DNA of 64,000 bases, taken from the NCBI RefSeq assembly GCF_001680005.1, contig NC_033562.1:1-64000 (forward strand), given 5' to 3'. Within the stretch, counting starts at the first letter, position 1; every line of letters begins with the position of its first letter. Under the pieces are notes generated by a model. It searched no databases, was not told the origin of the DNA, and worked only from the letters and a program-made list of their open reading frames with translations. Shown here one piece after another: positions 42,639 to 54,062 of the stretch. Both the position numbers and the translations under genes were made by a program. This DNA comes from Plasmodium coatneyi (taxonomy: Eukaryota; Apicomplexa; Aconoidasida; Haemosporida; Plasmodiidae).

Positions 42639-44240
42639 ATGATATGTTTAACAAAATTTCCAATACTCATATTAGCCCTTTCCTCTTGGCAACATCCAAA
42701 AAATGTATAATAATAGCAACTATATTCCAAAAATTTGACACATTTCTTATGATTACAATATATTCTTCTGACTAAAAATTAAAAACTCCCCTCACTTTCT
42801 TTTTTTTTTTTTAATGTCTACGCTTTATATCATTTCATATTTCATAAATTCTGCATATACTCTTTTAACCTCCGTAGGTAACTAAACTAGGCACATCATG
42901 GAATAGCAAGTCAGGAACAACTAACCAATTCGAAACTTCCCCCATCTGCCGCATTAGTAGATCCTTAATGGGATATGAACAAACTTATGTAGAAACACCA
43001 CCACCACCACAACAAACACAACAGCATGAACAACGAAATCACATTTTAACGCAACAAAAAATGAACGGTCCATTATTCAGTAGCAACGATAGAGAATTGT
43101 TTAACCGATTAAATGCATCCATACATGGCAAAAATGGAAGGCACGCAGCGGATGATGGTCTTTCATACTACACCTCTTTGAAGAACCGCTTAGGTGCAAC
43201 AAAATATGATGGTAGTTCTAATTCCCTATGTACAAGAAGCAGCTATATGGACAGTATTAATTCAAGATGTATCAACGGCAGCAGTTCCATGGACAGTTCT
43301 ATGAATAGTTTAAAAGAAAAACCTAAAGGAATGAAGCATCGTGATAACTTTGACCAGTCAGATGAGTCCCTGAACTTGCATAATTTTTATTGTACCAAAG
43401 AGGAAGTTGACATATCCACCAATTCTGGCAGTGTGGGAAGTCTCTTTGAAGAACGAGATCATTTCCACGATGACTACGTTGATGGTGATGAAAACCGATC
43501 TAGAAATTTTGGTAGTACCGACAGCATTTTTAAAGAGCAACAAACCACATTTCCCCATCCCCATCATCATCATCATCGTCATCATTATCATTATGATGAT
43601 CGTGATGATGACCTATCCACAAATTTTGGCAGTGTGGAGAGTATTTTTAAGGAACCAAATAATAACTATGCTGATAACGTGTCCAGAAATTGTGGAAGTG
43701 TAGACACTCTTTTTAAGGAGCGAAATGATGACTATGGTGTTCATTATGATGATGAAATTCGCTATCATATGCATAAAGGACGACGAGGGAATGAACTTTA
43801 TGGTATTTTCAGTACACGTCCCCGTAGGGACAACGCGCTGGTTGAAATGTACAAGAAATTAAATTCCAAGATTGAAATAGATATGTCACCATACATGGGG
43901 AAAAAAGCACATGAAGGAAGAATAGGATTCAGGCGTATAGGATTTTTTTGATGCACTGACACACACTGTGCGTACGAATAAAAAATAGGTCCTCCCTGCT
44001 TTGGCTCTTTTTGTTTTTTATATAGCATCGTTGTTTCACAGCAGTGGTTTTACCAGATTATTGACATTCACCAACCCAACTTTATTTGGCACATCCTTTA
44101 TGATAGTTACACTGAGCATAGGAGTTATCCTTTCCTTTGTGCTATTCCGATTCTATTATCGAAGGAAAAAATCAAAAATGTTAGATAAAATGTTGAAATA
44201 TAATATTCTCTCAAGAAATGACAAATATAGAAGATTTTAA
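42639..44240 (+). CDS. Putative exported His-rich membrane protein, three exons
   Basis: Exons: 42639-42704 (22-residue leader MICLTKFPILILALSSWQHP then KN), 42878-43934, 44026-44240; about 445 residues. The first join is phase 0. The second uses AGGC|GTATAG and a strong pyrimidine-rich ATATAG acceptor in phase 1, so the apparent TGA stop at 43949 falls inside a 91-bp intron. The middle exon has four spaced copies of an N-x-G-S-x-x-S/T-L/I-F-K/E-E motif (for example NFGSVESIFKE, NCGSVDTLFKE), a His-rich run (HPHHHHHRHHYHY), and Asp-rich linkers. Exon 3 codes one TM (SFMIVTLSIGVILSFVLF) and a basic tail. No canonical RxLxE. Leader end and donor resemble the 4.2 kb gene. Family not recognised. 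Confidence 0.75.
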
Positions 44241-45935
44241 AAATTAGGATGAGTACATAATTATTCCCCTTTTAGGTGGGAACTTTTGATGTTATATTGT
44301 GATTTTATATATACTCATCAAATCGACCTATTATGATATTTCGTAGTAATATGTATGATGGAGTTTACTGCTATATTTGTGCAATTCATCCTAGTGTTCT
44401 ATTTAAAATGATAGTACTATTTATTTTCTTTTAATATGTACACATATGCTTTGTGTACATATATATATATGTTCTGTATACATATGTATTGTGCTGTTCA
44501 TTGATATATATAATTAACATTGCTCATTCGTTATTATTATTAGGGGTTTGAGTGTGTACGAGTACTCATATATATACATACACATACATATATATATACA
44601 TACACATACATATATATATACCAACATATATATATATATATATATACTTACATATTTAGAACTTATGGACTTCCATATCCCATATATGTGTAATATATAT
44701 CTTTTACACACTGTGATCAGTATATTGATACATTATGTAGGGACTACTTCTTTCTATAAAACGTATTCATGCAGATATGTGTACTACTCTTTTTCTTGAA
44801 TGGTACATTCTTAAAATTGCTCCTTCTCAGTTGCCGTATAAAAAACACATACCTATGCAGACACAGCAACGGAAGAATAAACTACGTTGTCCAGTTTTCC
44901 TTAAGAATAAATATTCCGCACATGTACCGCGCAATCTAACAGTTAAAAAGGAAAAACAAAACAAAGAAAAAAAAAAGAAAAAAAAGGAATCATTTTAAAT
45001 TAATCCTACTTGAAAGAAATCACAGTATAGTATAATTCCTTAAATTATTTTCTATTCTGATCTGTTCTTACTTGAACGACACATTATGTTAGGGTTAAAA
45101 AAAAAAAGCCCTGCAATCAGGATGTGTACGTCGTCTTTCTTTCTGTTAGTACATTTTTTGTCCTCTGGTATGTTAATGAAACCTGCAATTTGTCACTTAA
45201 TCCGCGCATGAACGCACGAGTGCGCGGAACGTAGAAAAAATGTAACAAAATGTATATACAGTTCTATTGGTCACGCGTTCAGTTGGTTCCTTATTTAGTC
45301 TCCGTTTTTTTTTTTTTTTTACCCTAAGTCTGTATCTTAGGAAAGGTACCTTATTATGTGTCAGAACGGGTTTTTCCCAAAACAATCGATTTGTACAATT
45401 CATGATGGGATAAAAAAGTTACCTTCCGACGAATTCGCACTACGCGAACATTTTCCCCACAAATGTAGTTAACTTCACGCCAGCTGCTACAGAATTTTCA
45501 CAGGTGCGGTTATCCTGCTGTGTGTACGCAGCTGAGGTGGATGCTACCTCGGTGCATTCGCCCGTGGGCGTTCACCCTGATTTACCACCGATAAGTGTCT
45601 CTGCCAAATTGCAGACCACTTTGCAAACAACTGCTAAAGTAGATGTTTTCACGCGGTTATAACGAAATAATGGTAAAAATGGTGTGAAACAAACATTCAA
45701 AATGTAATTTAAAATATAACTAAAAATGACGGAAAAACAATTGACGAAACGGAGGCCCTTCCCCTTTCATTTGAGCACAACTGGTGCGATGAACGCACCG
45801 AGATTAAAGGTGCCATTAAAGAGGTAAGCCCACTTTTGGGAAGCACTGAGCCATGAGTAACTTGGCATCTCCATACGCTTTGTTCCATGATTAGCCAACA
45901 CCATCGCTGCCCTTCCCTCCACGTTCAAATTACAT
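44241..45935. other. Intergenic region
   Basis: AT-rich, with TATATACATACACATA microsatellite at 44460-44650 and poly(A) at 44960-44995. From about 45200 the composition becomes less AT-rich, which may mark the approach to core-like DNA. A perfect 7-bp stem (CCGCGCA at 45202-45208, TGCGCGG at 45221-45227) stands out. No gene is supported. Confidence 0.55.
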
Positions 45936-47064
45936 TCAACAGATGTCCACGCATTTAACCTTCCTAAAGGAGTGTTCCAACTTGTTCGTCCACTTCCTTC
46001 CCATACGCTCAGTAAAATCGGCCCACGACCTCTGCTTAAGCTTCAGGTACCTCTGAAATTCCCACCTGGCACATATAGGCTCATCAGTAGCAAACTCCTT
46101 GATATTTTTTATTTCAAAATTTTCCCTTTTCAATAACATTTTTATCATTTTATCGTGAGCGTAACTATATTTTTTCATTTCGCACTCCCAGGGGACATTA
46201 TAATAGTCAGCCAATATTCTACATGCTTCTCGCATGTCCTCTACCATGCGAATATACTTCTTCCTCTCATGGTCATAAACATAATTCCACACATAAAGCA
46301 TGGTTCCAGTATCTACAGGTCCTTTTAATTTACCAATCCTTTCGTTCAATTCTTCATCAGTCATTTCTTCCGAATTGTTATTCTTAAAAAGCATCACATT
46401 CTCGACACATCTTCTTTTGTCTCTTTCAGTTAACATATTTGAGTACTCCTTCGGGAAGCCCCTTTCGATTTTATCATATATTTTCCGAATTTCTGGTGAC
46501 AAATCCTTATCTTTGCCACTACCTTTTTTTGCCTCAAAGACTATTTCTCCGTCCTCCGATAAATGGGGTCTCCTGAATCCTTTCACATGAGATGGAATGC
46601 CCTCAGACAGATTTCTCCACTTCCTACCATTCGACAGATTCCTGACTCCGTCATAACTGACTCTTGGCCATTCAGGGCAATGTACATTCTGCAGAAGAAG
46701 GAAGGGGGGGGAATGGGTATCCCAGGGGAGGGCCTCCTTTAAGGGAAAATTCAGAAATCCGCCCTTCAAGTTGAACAAATCAGAAGAACGTTCGGGGTGC
46801 AGAGAGACGAAATAAAAAATGTAGCATCATTTCCCCCCTTACCTGTATTAAGGTATAGAACAAAGAAAGGGCCAACGCCCAAAGAAATGCGTCGGAAAAG
46901 GTGAAAACCCACAAGGTCCCCCTTTTTTCTTCACATCCTGTGATTTCTCTCTGCTCAGATAATGAATTCTTCCTTAGGGTGTCTTCTCTAAGTTTATTGT
47001 TATTCCGAATTAGGAACTTCCCTGGATAAAACAATTTAGGCTTCAGTTGGTAGCAGTCCTTCAT
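45936..47064 (-). CDS. PHIST-domain exported protein, two exons
   Basis: Exon 1 47064-46843 (74 residues) has a recessed signal: a basic N-terminus and a hydrophobic segment at about residues 52-72 (VFTFSDAFLWALALSLFYTL). The intron is 46842-46689. Exon 2 46688-45936 continues in phase 0, about 324 residues in all. A canonical export motif RNLSE falls at residues 99-103. The C-terminal 180 residues are the PHIST/PRESAN helical domain, with the Trp-containing helices MLYVWNYVYDHERKKY, NVPWECEMKKYSY and WADFTERMGRKWTNKLE. The recessed signal plus RxLxE is the standard layout for exported PHIST proteins. It is convergent with the His-rich exported gene. Confidence 0.88.
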
Positions 47065-50000
47065 TCTGTATTTTTTCCTTTCTTGGGGGAAAATTCATCC
47101 CTTCAACTATTCTTGCTTAACATCATTCAATGAGTTCTAAAAAATAATTTTTCCTTTCCATTGAAAAAAATTATTCATTCTTCGATTAGGCCAAACTTGA
47201 ATTGGAGACATCCGTACGATCCTCATTTGAGCCGACTATATAGGATGCAACGCGACCGGGTGTTATAAGGAAAACCCCTGTTCGGCTTCAAAAATGCAAA
47301 GTCCACAAAATTTTCACAAAACTTTGAGCAAAAATGCGGGCAAACTTCACACAAAAAAAGAAAATAAAATATCCAAACAATCCCACAAATATATATCCAC
47401 CTGTGGAGAAAAATTAGGCTAAATGAAATTGCCCAGAATTTCTTGGAAAACGCAAATGGGGCGTCACTCAAAAAGACGAACAACTTTTTTTTTTTTTTTT
47501 TTTTTTTTTCTTTGATTCATTTCTGCCGATTTAAAAATGAACAAATTGAAACTGCGCAAAGAAGCGAGTTACTAATATATGCATAATTATTTTTTAACTC
47601 CATTCGAATAAAAAAAATTGGAAAACATCATTTATTTTGTTTAAGATTTAAAATAAGAGGGAAAATAACTCAGCGCAATTTATACCGCATATTAAATTGC
47701 ACCTTCCATCATTCCGCCATTATTCGCGCATTTCTGCTCTGGACCGAATGAAATATTTATTCACTAATTTGTTCACTAGTTTATTCATCATTTTACTCAT
47801 TTATTTACCTGCTGACGAAGCAGTTTTGCATCGTAAATACCTCATCAAATCAGAAATGGCAAAGAACAACAAAACAATAGCAAAACCGCCGCGGCAATTA
47901 ACGAAGCGAATGCGGTGGCAAAAACCAAAGTGCGTAAGTCCATCCGCGAAAGAATTACTCGAATTTCATTTGAAATAAGACCCTTATTCTGAATTCCGCA
48001 TTTGCAATGGTTTCCCCATTGAGAGTGAACAATTCCTTTTGCTCTTATTCGGCGTCTACCTTGCTATACCCTTAAAAAGGTAGAACCCGGAAAAGGACCC
48101 ATCAAAAGCACTAACTTCGATTGCATATTCTTTTCTTTTATCATTTTGCTACTTTGCTATTTTCCAACTTCACTATTTCATTTTTCCCTCTCGTAAATGA
48201 GCTCATCTGTAAAAGTGGTGAAAAGGAAAAAGTTCCCGTCGATGAGTCCATAGCGCCCCTTTACATTATGCAAACGCCTCCTTCCCACGTGAACGGTGTT
48301 TGGTGTTCAAATTTTTCTCTCGTGAAAAGAGGCAACACGGACAGGAATTCCTCCCTCTTCGTGGTCCTCCCAAATGGTAGCAAAATAAAATAACGTATTA
48401 TGTAAAGCGGCGTTCTTCTCTTGTTCAATGCCCACCTGTGCACGCGCCATCTTCCTTGAAAGTAATCTCCCCTAGGCTGCGACTACTAGTGAAGCCATCG
48501 AATGAGCAATATTTATTTACAAAGACTCTCCCTGCATTGCAATAACTCTTCTTCTTTTCTTTTCACCCCCAATAAGGATAACTACAAGAGCTATCTTATC
48601 TTAACCCTCCGTGTTCATTATAAGAAGGGATAAATGTGTCCTTGTAGTTACCCCCCTGAGGGGGTAACCCCCTTTCCGTTCGTACATCTGGGTTGGCAAC
48701 TAAAAGCTTACCATCCGGTCCACCTAAACGTGCAGTTACCTATATGCACCATTTGCACGGAAGCTGTTCCTATTTCAACACAACGCATAGACGATTTACA
48801 AAAATCTGCCTACACATGAACGTGTGACAATTTTTAGTAAAACTAAAATAAATTCCATTCCACCGTATAAATTAATAAAATAAAAAAAAAACGAACAAAA
48901 TGGCTCTGTCTCCTTTCTTCCGTCATTGTAGACTGTCTTCGAAAAGGCAGCGCTTCCCCCTTCTACATGGAATCTTCCCGTTCCTTCGCATTTATCCCGA
49001 TACGACTTAACACGGGAAGTGCAGAATGAAGGAGCAGGTTGCCATATAACGAAACACGCGATCAGGAGACACCGTCCAAAGGGCATCTACTTCAATATGT
49101 TACTCCCAAGAATCAATAACAATTATGTGCATTCCTACCACATTAACACTCAATGTGGAGAGATAAATTGCAAAACCGTCTTCGCTGCGTCGTCAAATAG
49201 CACCTTCTATTTAGTATAAAAAGAACGCTGTGGAGAAGCCATTGAATTGACTAATCCAATTTTGAGATAGCCATTTTTTCTTCTTTTTTTTTAATTATTA
49301 TTATTATTATTATTTTATTCTTTCTTCTTTAATTGAACAAACACCCTATGGGGGGAAGAACCTAATGGGGAGTAGCCAAATTGTTAACTCGTCTAAAATG
49401 AAAAACGTACCGATGGGCAGATTCATATGCCCAACTGGTACGCACAAACGTATGCACATTTCTACGCACGTTCTTTTTCGCACCTTGATCGGTTTGTCCT
49501 TAAAATGATCAGGATAAATGCAGCAATTTTGCCCAAAAGTTCCAAATGGGTATGATAAAAATTTACGAGAAATAATCACAACCCTGTTGTTGATACCTTC
49601 AAAACACACACAAGTGTGATGTTTGAATGAGTGGATGAGGATGGACAGATAAATATTTTTATCCTTCTTCCGGTGTTAATCCCGCGTCTGTAATTTCTTA
49701 CTTGTGTGCACTTGGCCAACACATGTACCCAGCGGGATTTAGTATTTTTTTTTTTTTTTTTTTCCTGAGCGTGTTCCTTTCACCCCTCCCTGAGCAGTTA
49801 AATCACTCGCCATACATAAATAATTCTGACAAATGCAACCAGGTGAGCAGTACAATTATACACTTTTACAGATATTTTCACGGGACTGCGGGGTGCGCTT
49901 AGGAAAATCGCCGGCAAGCGCGCCCCGTGCAGTACCGGAGAGTTTGCACTGTCCCTGTCCCATTTGGTTCGGAAATCAGCGGCACAACATGAAAAAGATG

Positions 50001-50904
50001 AATAGAGCGAAAAAAAAAAATGCAAGACAATGCAATAATATGGCAATAAAACAGTAATGCATTGATGTAATGTCTGCACAGCGATGACGACGCGTAGCGC
50101 GCACTTGCGGAGTGTCCCCCCTAATTCCTTTTAGCGGAAAAGATATCGCTCCAAGAACAAACGCAGTTACAATTGCACCAATTATTTTGACGGAGCGTCA
50201 AATACGACGGGGAAAATATTCCAACGATTTGCCTTTTCTGGCAGCGCACCAAGCTGTTCATTCGAAAAAACACACACACGTGCATGCATGCATGCAGCAT
50301 GGTTGCATGCATGTGCTGATTGCTGCTTCCCACGGTTGCAATTTGTATTTTTCGAGAAAAAAAAAAAAGTGCAACAAAATGTACATTCAATAAGTGCAAA
50401 AAAAAGGAATCGCAAAAATATATGGAATGACTAACATGGCAAAGAAGGTATTCACCCCGCAAGAGGAAATTCACAGTTGTACTCATTCGCGGGCGCCTGT
50501 AAATGTTCATAGATAAGGGAAAGTTCCATTCGCTGATTGTTCTAGATTAATAATTTCCTGTCCACCGCGTAGTACACACACGCACATAATTGCACTCTGT
50601 TCACGAGAACAAATTTCCTGATCTGACCAGGTATTTAAATCGATTCGCATCGACCCGCTCGGAAGTGAACAAATAGCGAAAATGAGAAAAATTCAAAAGC
50701 ACCTCCGATACATACATACATCTGTGTGGTCCAATCGAAATACTTTCTACATTAATCACCATTAAAAGGGTGACGAAGTTGGACGGATTTTCCTTCACCT
50801 CTTTCTATGTTACCGTGTTATACATATTCACTCCTTTTTCTTTTAACCCCCCTTTTTAGGCCTTCTAGCTGAAATTTTTTTCATTTTTCTTTTTACTAGC
50901 CAAA
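47065..50904. other. Long intergenic region with one possible small ORF
   Basis: Mostly AT-rich with homopolymers (poly(T) at 47486-47510, poly(T) at 49743-49762, ATT repeats at 49288-49318) and a GCATGCATGCATGC run near 50281-50312. Apart from the small ORF at 47748, no frame has a credible leader, length or composition. Some stretches (48.2-49.2 kb) are less AT-rich but lack codon-like continuity. Confidence 0.5.
47748..47978 (+). CDS. Possible small secreted protein
   Basis: A 76-residue frame starting at ATG with a hydrophobic N-terminus (MKYLFTNLFTSLFIILLIYL) like a signal peptide, followed by a very basic Lys/Arg/Pro segment (KPPRQLTKRMRWQKPK) and a short acidic end. No homologue is recognised and the length is compatible with chance in AT-rich DNA. 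It may also be exon 1 of a gene whose later exons I could not find, or a degraded exported gene. No function is proposed. Confidence 0.25.
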   Translation: MKYLFTNLFTSLFIILLIYLPADEAVLHRKYLIKSEMAKNNKTIAKPPRQLTKRMRWQKPKCVSPSAKELLEFHLK

Positions 50905-51468
50905 ATGAAGATTACAAAAGTGCTGGTAACACTGGCTGCTTTAGTTGCCCTTAATTCACTCACTCCATACACATGTAAAAGTTTACTTCTGGAAAAGGTG
51001 AAATCAGAACTAGACGTAGTCGATAAAAACATCAAGAAAAAGAATTTCAAAAAGAAGTTGATCATCTCGTCAGTAGTCTTAGGAGTAGCCATTTTGGTAA
51101 ATGTACTAGCTGGAATAGGATACTATAATTATAAGAAAAAGCAACAATGTCAGCATGAACAGAAGGATCACTTGCCGGAACCTAAAATGAACGTACCTGT
51201 AAATAAGCACGCCAAGATAACTAAAGAAATTATCGATGAAGTAAATCGAATATCCGAAAAAAATATGGCTGAAAAATTCAAGTCGGGAAAACCATATTAT
51301 CCGAAGCTAAAGGATATTCTGCTCAACATTGAAAATGAAGTAAAAAAGAGAAACGCAAAATTCGATAGGTATAACATTTCAGACATGTCTTACGATATTT
51401 TCAGAAACCTTTATCATATATCTGAACGCTGGAAAAAAAACCCAAACTTAGTTCTAGCCAATAAGTAA
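50905..51468 (+). CDS. ETRAMP-like early transcribed membrane protein
   Basis: Single exon, 187 residues. The signal peptide MKITKVLVTLAALVALNSLT (about 1-24) is followed by a short Lys-rich stretch with KKKNFKKK just before a TM helix at about 52-73 (LIISSVVLGVAILVNVLAGIGYY), then a basic and acidic soluble tail of about 110 residues. Signal peptide, lysine-rich segment, TM and variable charged tail is the ETRAMP/SEP plan; these proteins insert in the parasitophorous vacuole membrane. The C-terminal tail is longer than in many ETRAMPs, so an unrelated secreted membrane protein cannot be excluded. Intergenic DNA lies on both sides. Confidence 0.65.
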   Translation: MKITKVLVTLAALVALNSLTPYTCKSLLLEKVKSELDVVDKNIKKKNFKKKLIISSVVLGVAILVNVLAGIGYYNYKKKQQCQHEQKDHLPEPKMNVPVNKHAKITKEIIDEVNRISEKNMAEKFKSGKPYYPKLKDILLNIENEVKKRNAKFDRYNISDMSYDIFRNLYHISERWKKNPNLVLANK

Positions 51469-53244
51469 ACCAGTGGGTGCCTATCCAGTGATTAGCCAAC
51501 TTGAGTGCAAGCAGTGCATGTCGCCCTGTGCCATAACTGGTCAGTTGTTTTTTTAGCGTTTTATATTTCACCTCTTTTTTTTTGTTCCCCTTTATTTGCC
51601 CTCTTTTCTCTCCTATTTTGCCCTTATTTTTAAAATTTCATTCATTAACACATTAATTTACACGTAAGCACGTGTATCTCCATTTTATCCACCTAAACGT
51701 GTTCAGAAGTGAACTGTTCCATTTCCGCCTCCCGCAGTGCCTTGTCCTACTCCGCGCTCTTAAAAGGGGGAAATTAAGCATTCTGCCCAGGAAGCCTATG
51801 AACAATGTAACCTCACGCACATCCCGTGAACCCACACTTTTTCGTGCTACTAATATTGGAAACAAAAAGGAACTTCTTCGAGCAGGGAACAACTTCAACG
51901 CCAAAGTGCCCTTTTTGTAATCCTCCCTTTATACATAGCACAAATTGCAAGGTATTTCTCCGAACTTTGGGGAAACGGAGCTTCCTTGTTTTCTCCCCCG
52001 AAAGCAGAACACCATAAAGGAGTGAAGGACGTTCCAGGAGAACGTTGAAAAAAAAAAAAAAAAAAGTGTAAAAGCGCCATCACAATAGGCGAGTTCAAAG
52101 AATTAACCTGCCGTCTTGTTGTCTATAGTTTAAGGTCCATTCGTTGGAGACTAATCAGATGGTTCATCAGGGTGAGCTTCTGTCGCGTCCCACGTTGCGA
52201 GAAGTTGCCCTTCCTGCTCTGTTTCTTTTTTTTTTTTTTTTTCCATTATGCCGTTTTCCCAACTCTGTTTTCTGCCCACTCGGGGGGAATGGCGCCTACG
52301 GTTCTACTACTTTCTTCGTATTATCGCTCCTGTATTTTGGCATTTTCTTCCACAAGAATGATACCCCACACGTGTGTAAGCTCCCCCCTTTGGCATAATA
52401 ACTGACCAGGGGACAACCCCCCAAAGAGGGAAAAGAACGTGCTTAAAATGTTTCCCACCAAGGGGGCGCATTATATTTACTCTCCTTGGTTTTCATTTAT
52501 TAATTATTTCCCATTTATGGTGACCCCCTTCCAAAGAACGCCATTTTTGCCTTTTCAACCTGGTGTAACAATTTGTATATAAGGCGATCAACCAAAATGG
52601 GATGGAAAAACAAAAAAAAAAAAGAAAAAAAATTAAGCTACCTTTTCGGGACGCCTTTTCCCCTACTGACATCCCTGCAATTGGCAACCTGCTCCATGTG
52701 TATTTCACATTTGCAAATGTGTGTTTCACGTTGAAGCACTATTCGAAGATTAATTCTCCTGCTCTCCCTGGTTCCGTCGAATGAGAAGGAGGATCAGTCT
52801 GGTCGCATGGCCAAACTTCCCTACGTAAACACCCTGAGCGTTACGCGTGTCATGCGCACTTGCTCATTGCCCCAGGAGATGAGAAAAGATACGCACCTCG
52901 GGGAAACTCCCATGATGCCCTCCCAAGCCATTTTCACCCCCAGGCACAAAAGTAAACATGCACACACATACGTAACGCATATATTCCTTGTGTACACATA
53001 TGGCACTTCCGATGTGTAACACACTGCTGACTCAGTTCATTACACATTTGTTCTTTCATTTTTCCGCATACTGCCTTGCACACTTTCGCAATGTTATCCA
53101 CGCAATAAATATAAATTTTTCTTCCCTCCTCCCTCCTGGTCCACCAGATTGTCAACTTTGGTTTGTACATCCCAGTGAAGGTACTGCACAACCAACTTTA
53201 TATTCCCTTTTTTGGCAAAAAAAAAAATAGCTAGCTAGTCAACC
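51469..53244. other. Intergenic region
   Basis: No gene recognised. Short poly(T) or poly(A) runs at 52049-52066, 52227-52243 and 52611-52630. Short open frames overlap on both strands but none has a leader, domain or plausible splice partner. 53090-53240 forms the upstream region of the next gene. Confidence 0.5.
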
Positions 53245-54062
53245 ATGAGTTTGAGTCAGATCATATCCTTAGGCAACAGCTCCGCAGCGCTGTTAAAAGA
53301 CATAATTAGGTCTAAATTAGGGTCACTATTTAAGCCTAGCCCTCACTATGAGTATCCACTCCCTAGTATTCTTTCTTACTCTGGCTTTCTCATCCTAGTG
53401 TGCACCGCATATAAGTTATACGAAAAGGTAGCCCTATTGGTCCACATCAAATGAGATTGTGTGGACATGTGGAGCCGTCCCCCTTTTTTTTTTTTTTATG
53501 TTCCACGTTTGTTCGCTGTGGGAAGTTTGCGTGATCGCGCTGCACCAGCGTACATATATGTGTAAGCGTGTGTGCACGGACACGTTTGCGTAAGTATATG
53601 TGCATATATCCATCTGAACACATTGATTTCCCCACCCCCTCCTCTTTCTACCCTTGCAAGTACTACGAAGGAAACGAAGAGAAGCTCGAATTAGCCGGCA
53701 CCGCGGTGTTTGACGTGCACACCGCTGACTGGGCGAAGGAACAGAAGGCCCCATCTGGCCAAAAGGATATAAGCAGTGAACAGAGTGCAAGTGGGGGCGA
53801 AGAATATGCCGGAGAGGAAGCCGATGAGGAAGGGAACGAGGAAGAACTGGACGAAGAATTAGGGGAGGAATTAGAAGAAGATTATGGAGAAGCGTATGGG
53901 GAAGAATATGGTGAAATGATTGATCAGCGTTATGGAGAGGACTATGGAGGAGAATACGGCGAGGAATACGACGAAGAAGACGGTGAGGAGTACAACGACG
54001 AACGAGTCACTCAACAGGACGATGAATGGGAATATCCAGAGGACCAACACGGAGGAGAGTGA
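53245..54062 (+). CDS. Putative exported acidic repeat protein, two exons
   Basis: Exon 1 53245-53427 (61 residues) has a recessed hydrophobic segment (LPSILSYSGFLILVCTAY) preceded by a polar N-terminus. The intron is 53428-53660, and exon 2 53661-54062 runs in phase 0, for about 194 residues. Exon 2 begins YYEGNEEKLELAG and becomes extremely acidic: Glu/Gly/Tyr repeats such as GEEYGE, GEDYGG and GEEYDEEDGEEYNDE. The two-exon, recessed-signal layout suggests export, but there is no canonical RxLxE. The acceptor (TTGCAAG) is acceptable but not strong. It shares architecture with the next gene at 56.9 kb. Function unknown. Confidence 0.65.

Noticed and set aside
43949..43951. Apparent frameshift or premature stop in the His-rich exported gene
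   Set aside because: A phase 1 donor at 43935 and a strong acceptor at 44025 remove the stop and join in frame to a TM-coding exon, so a pseudogene call is not needed.
48121..48393. 90-codon frame with a hydrophobic N-terminus
   Set aside because: It begins with TTG, has no plausible exon partner, and its hydrophobic part derives from T-rich DNA.
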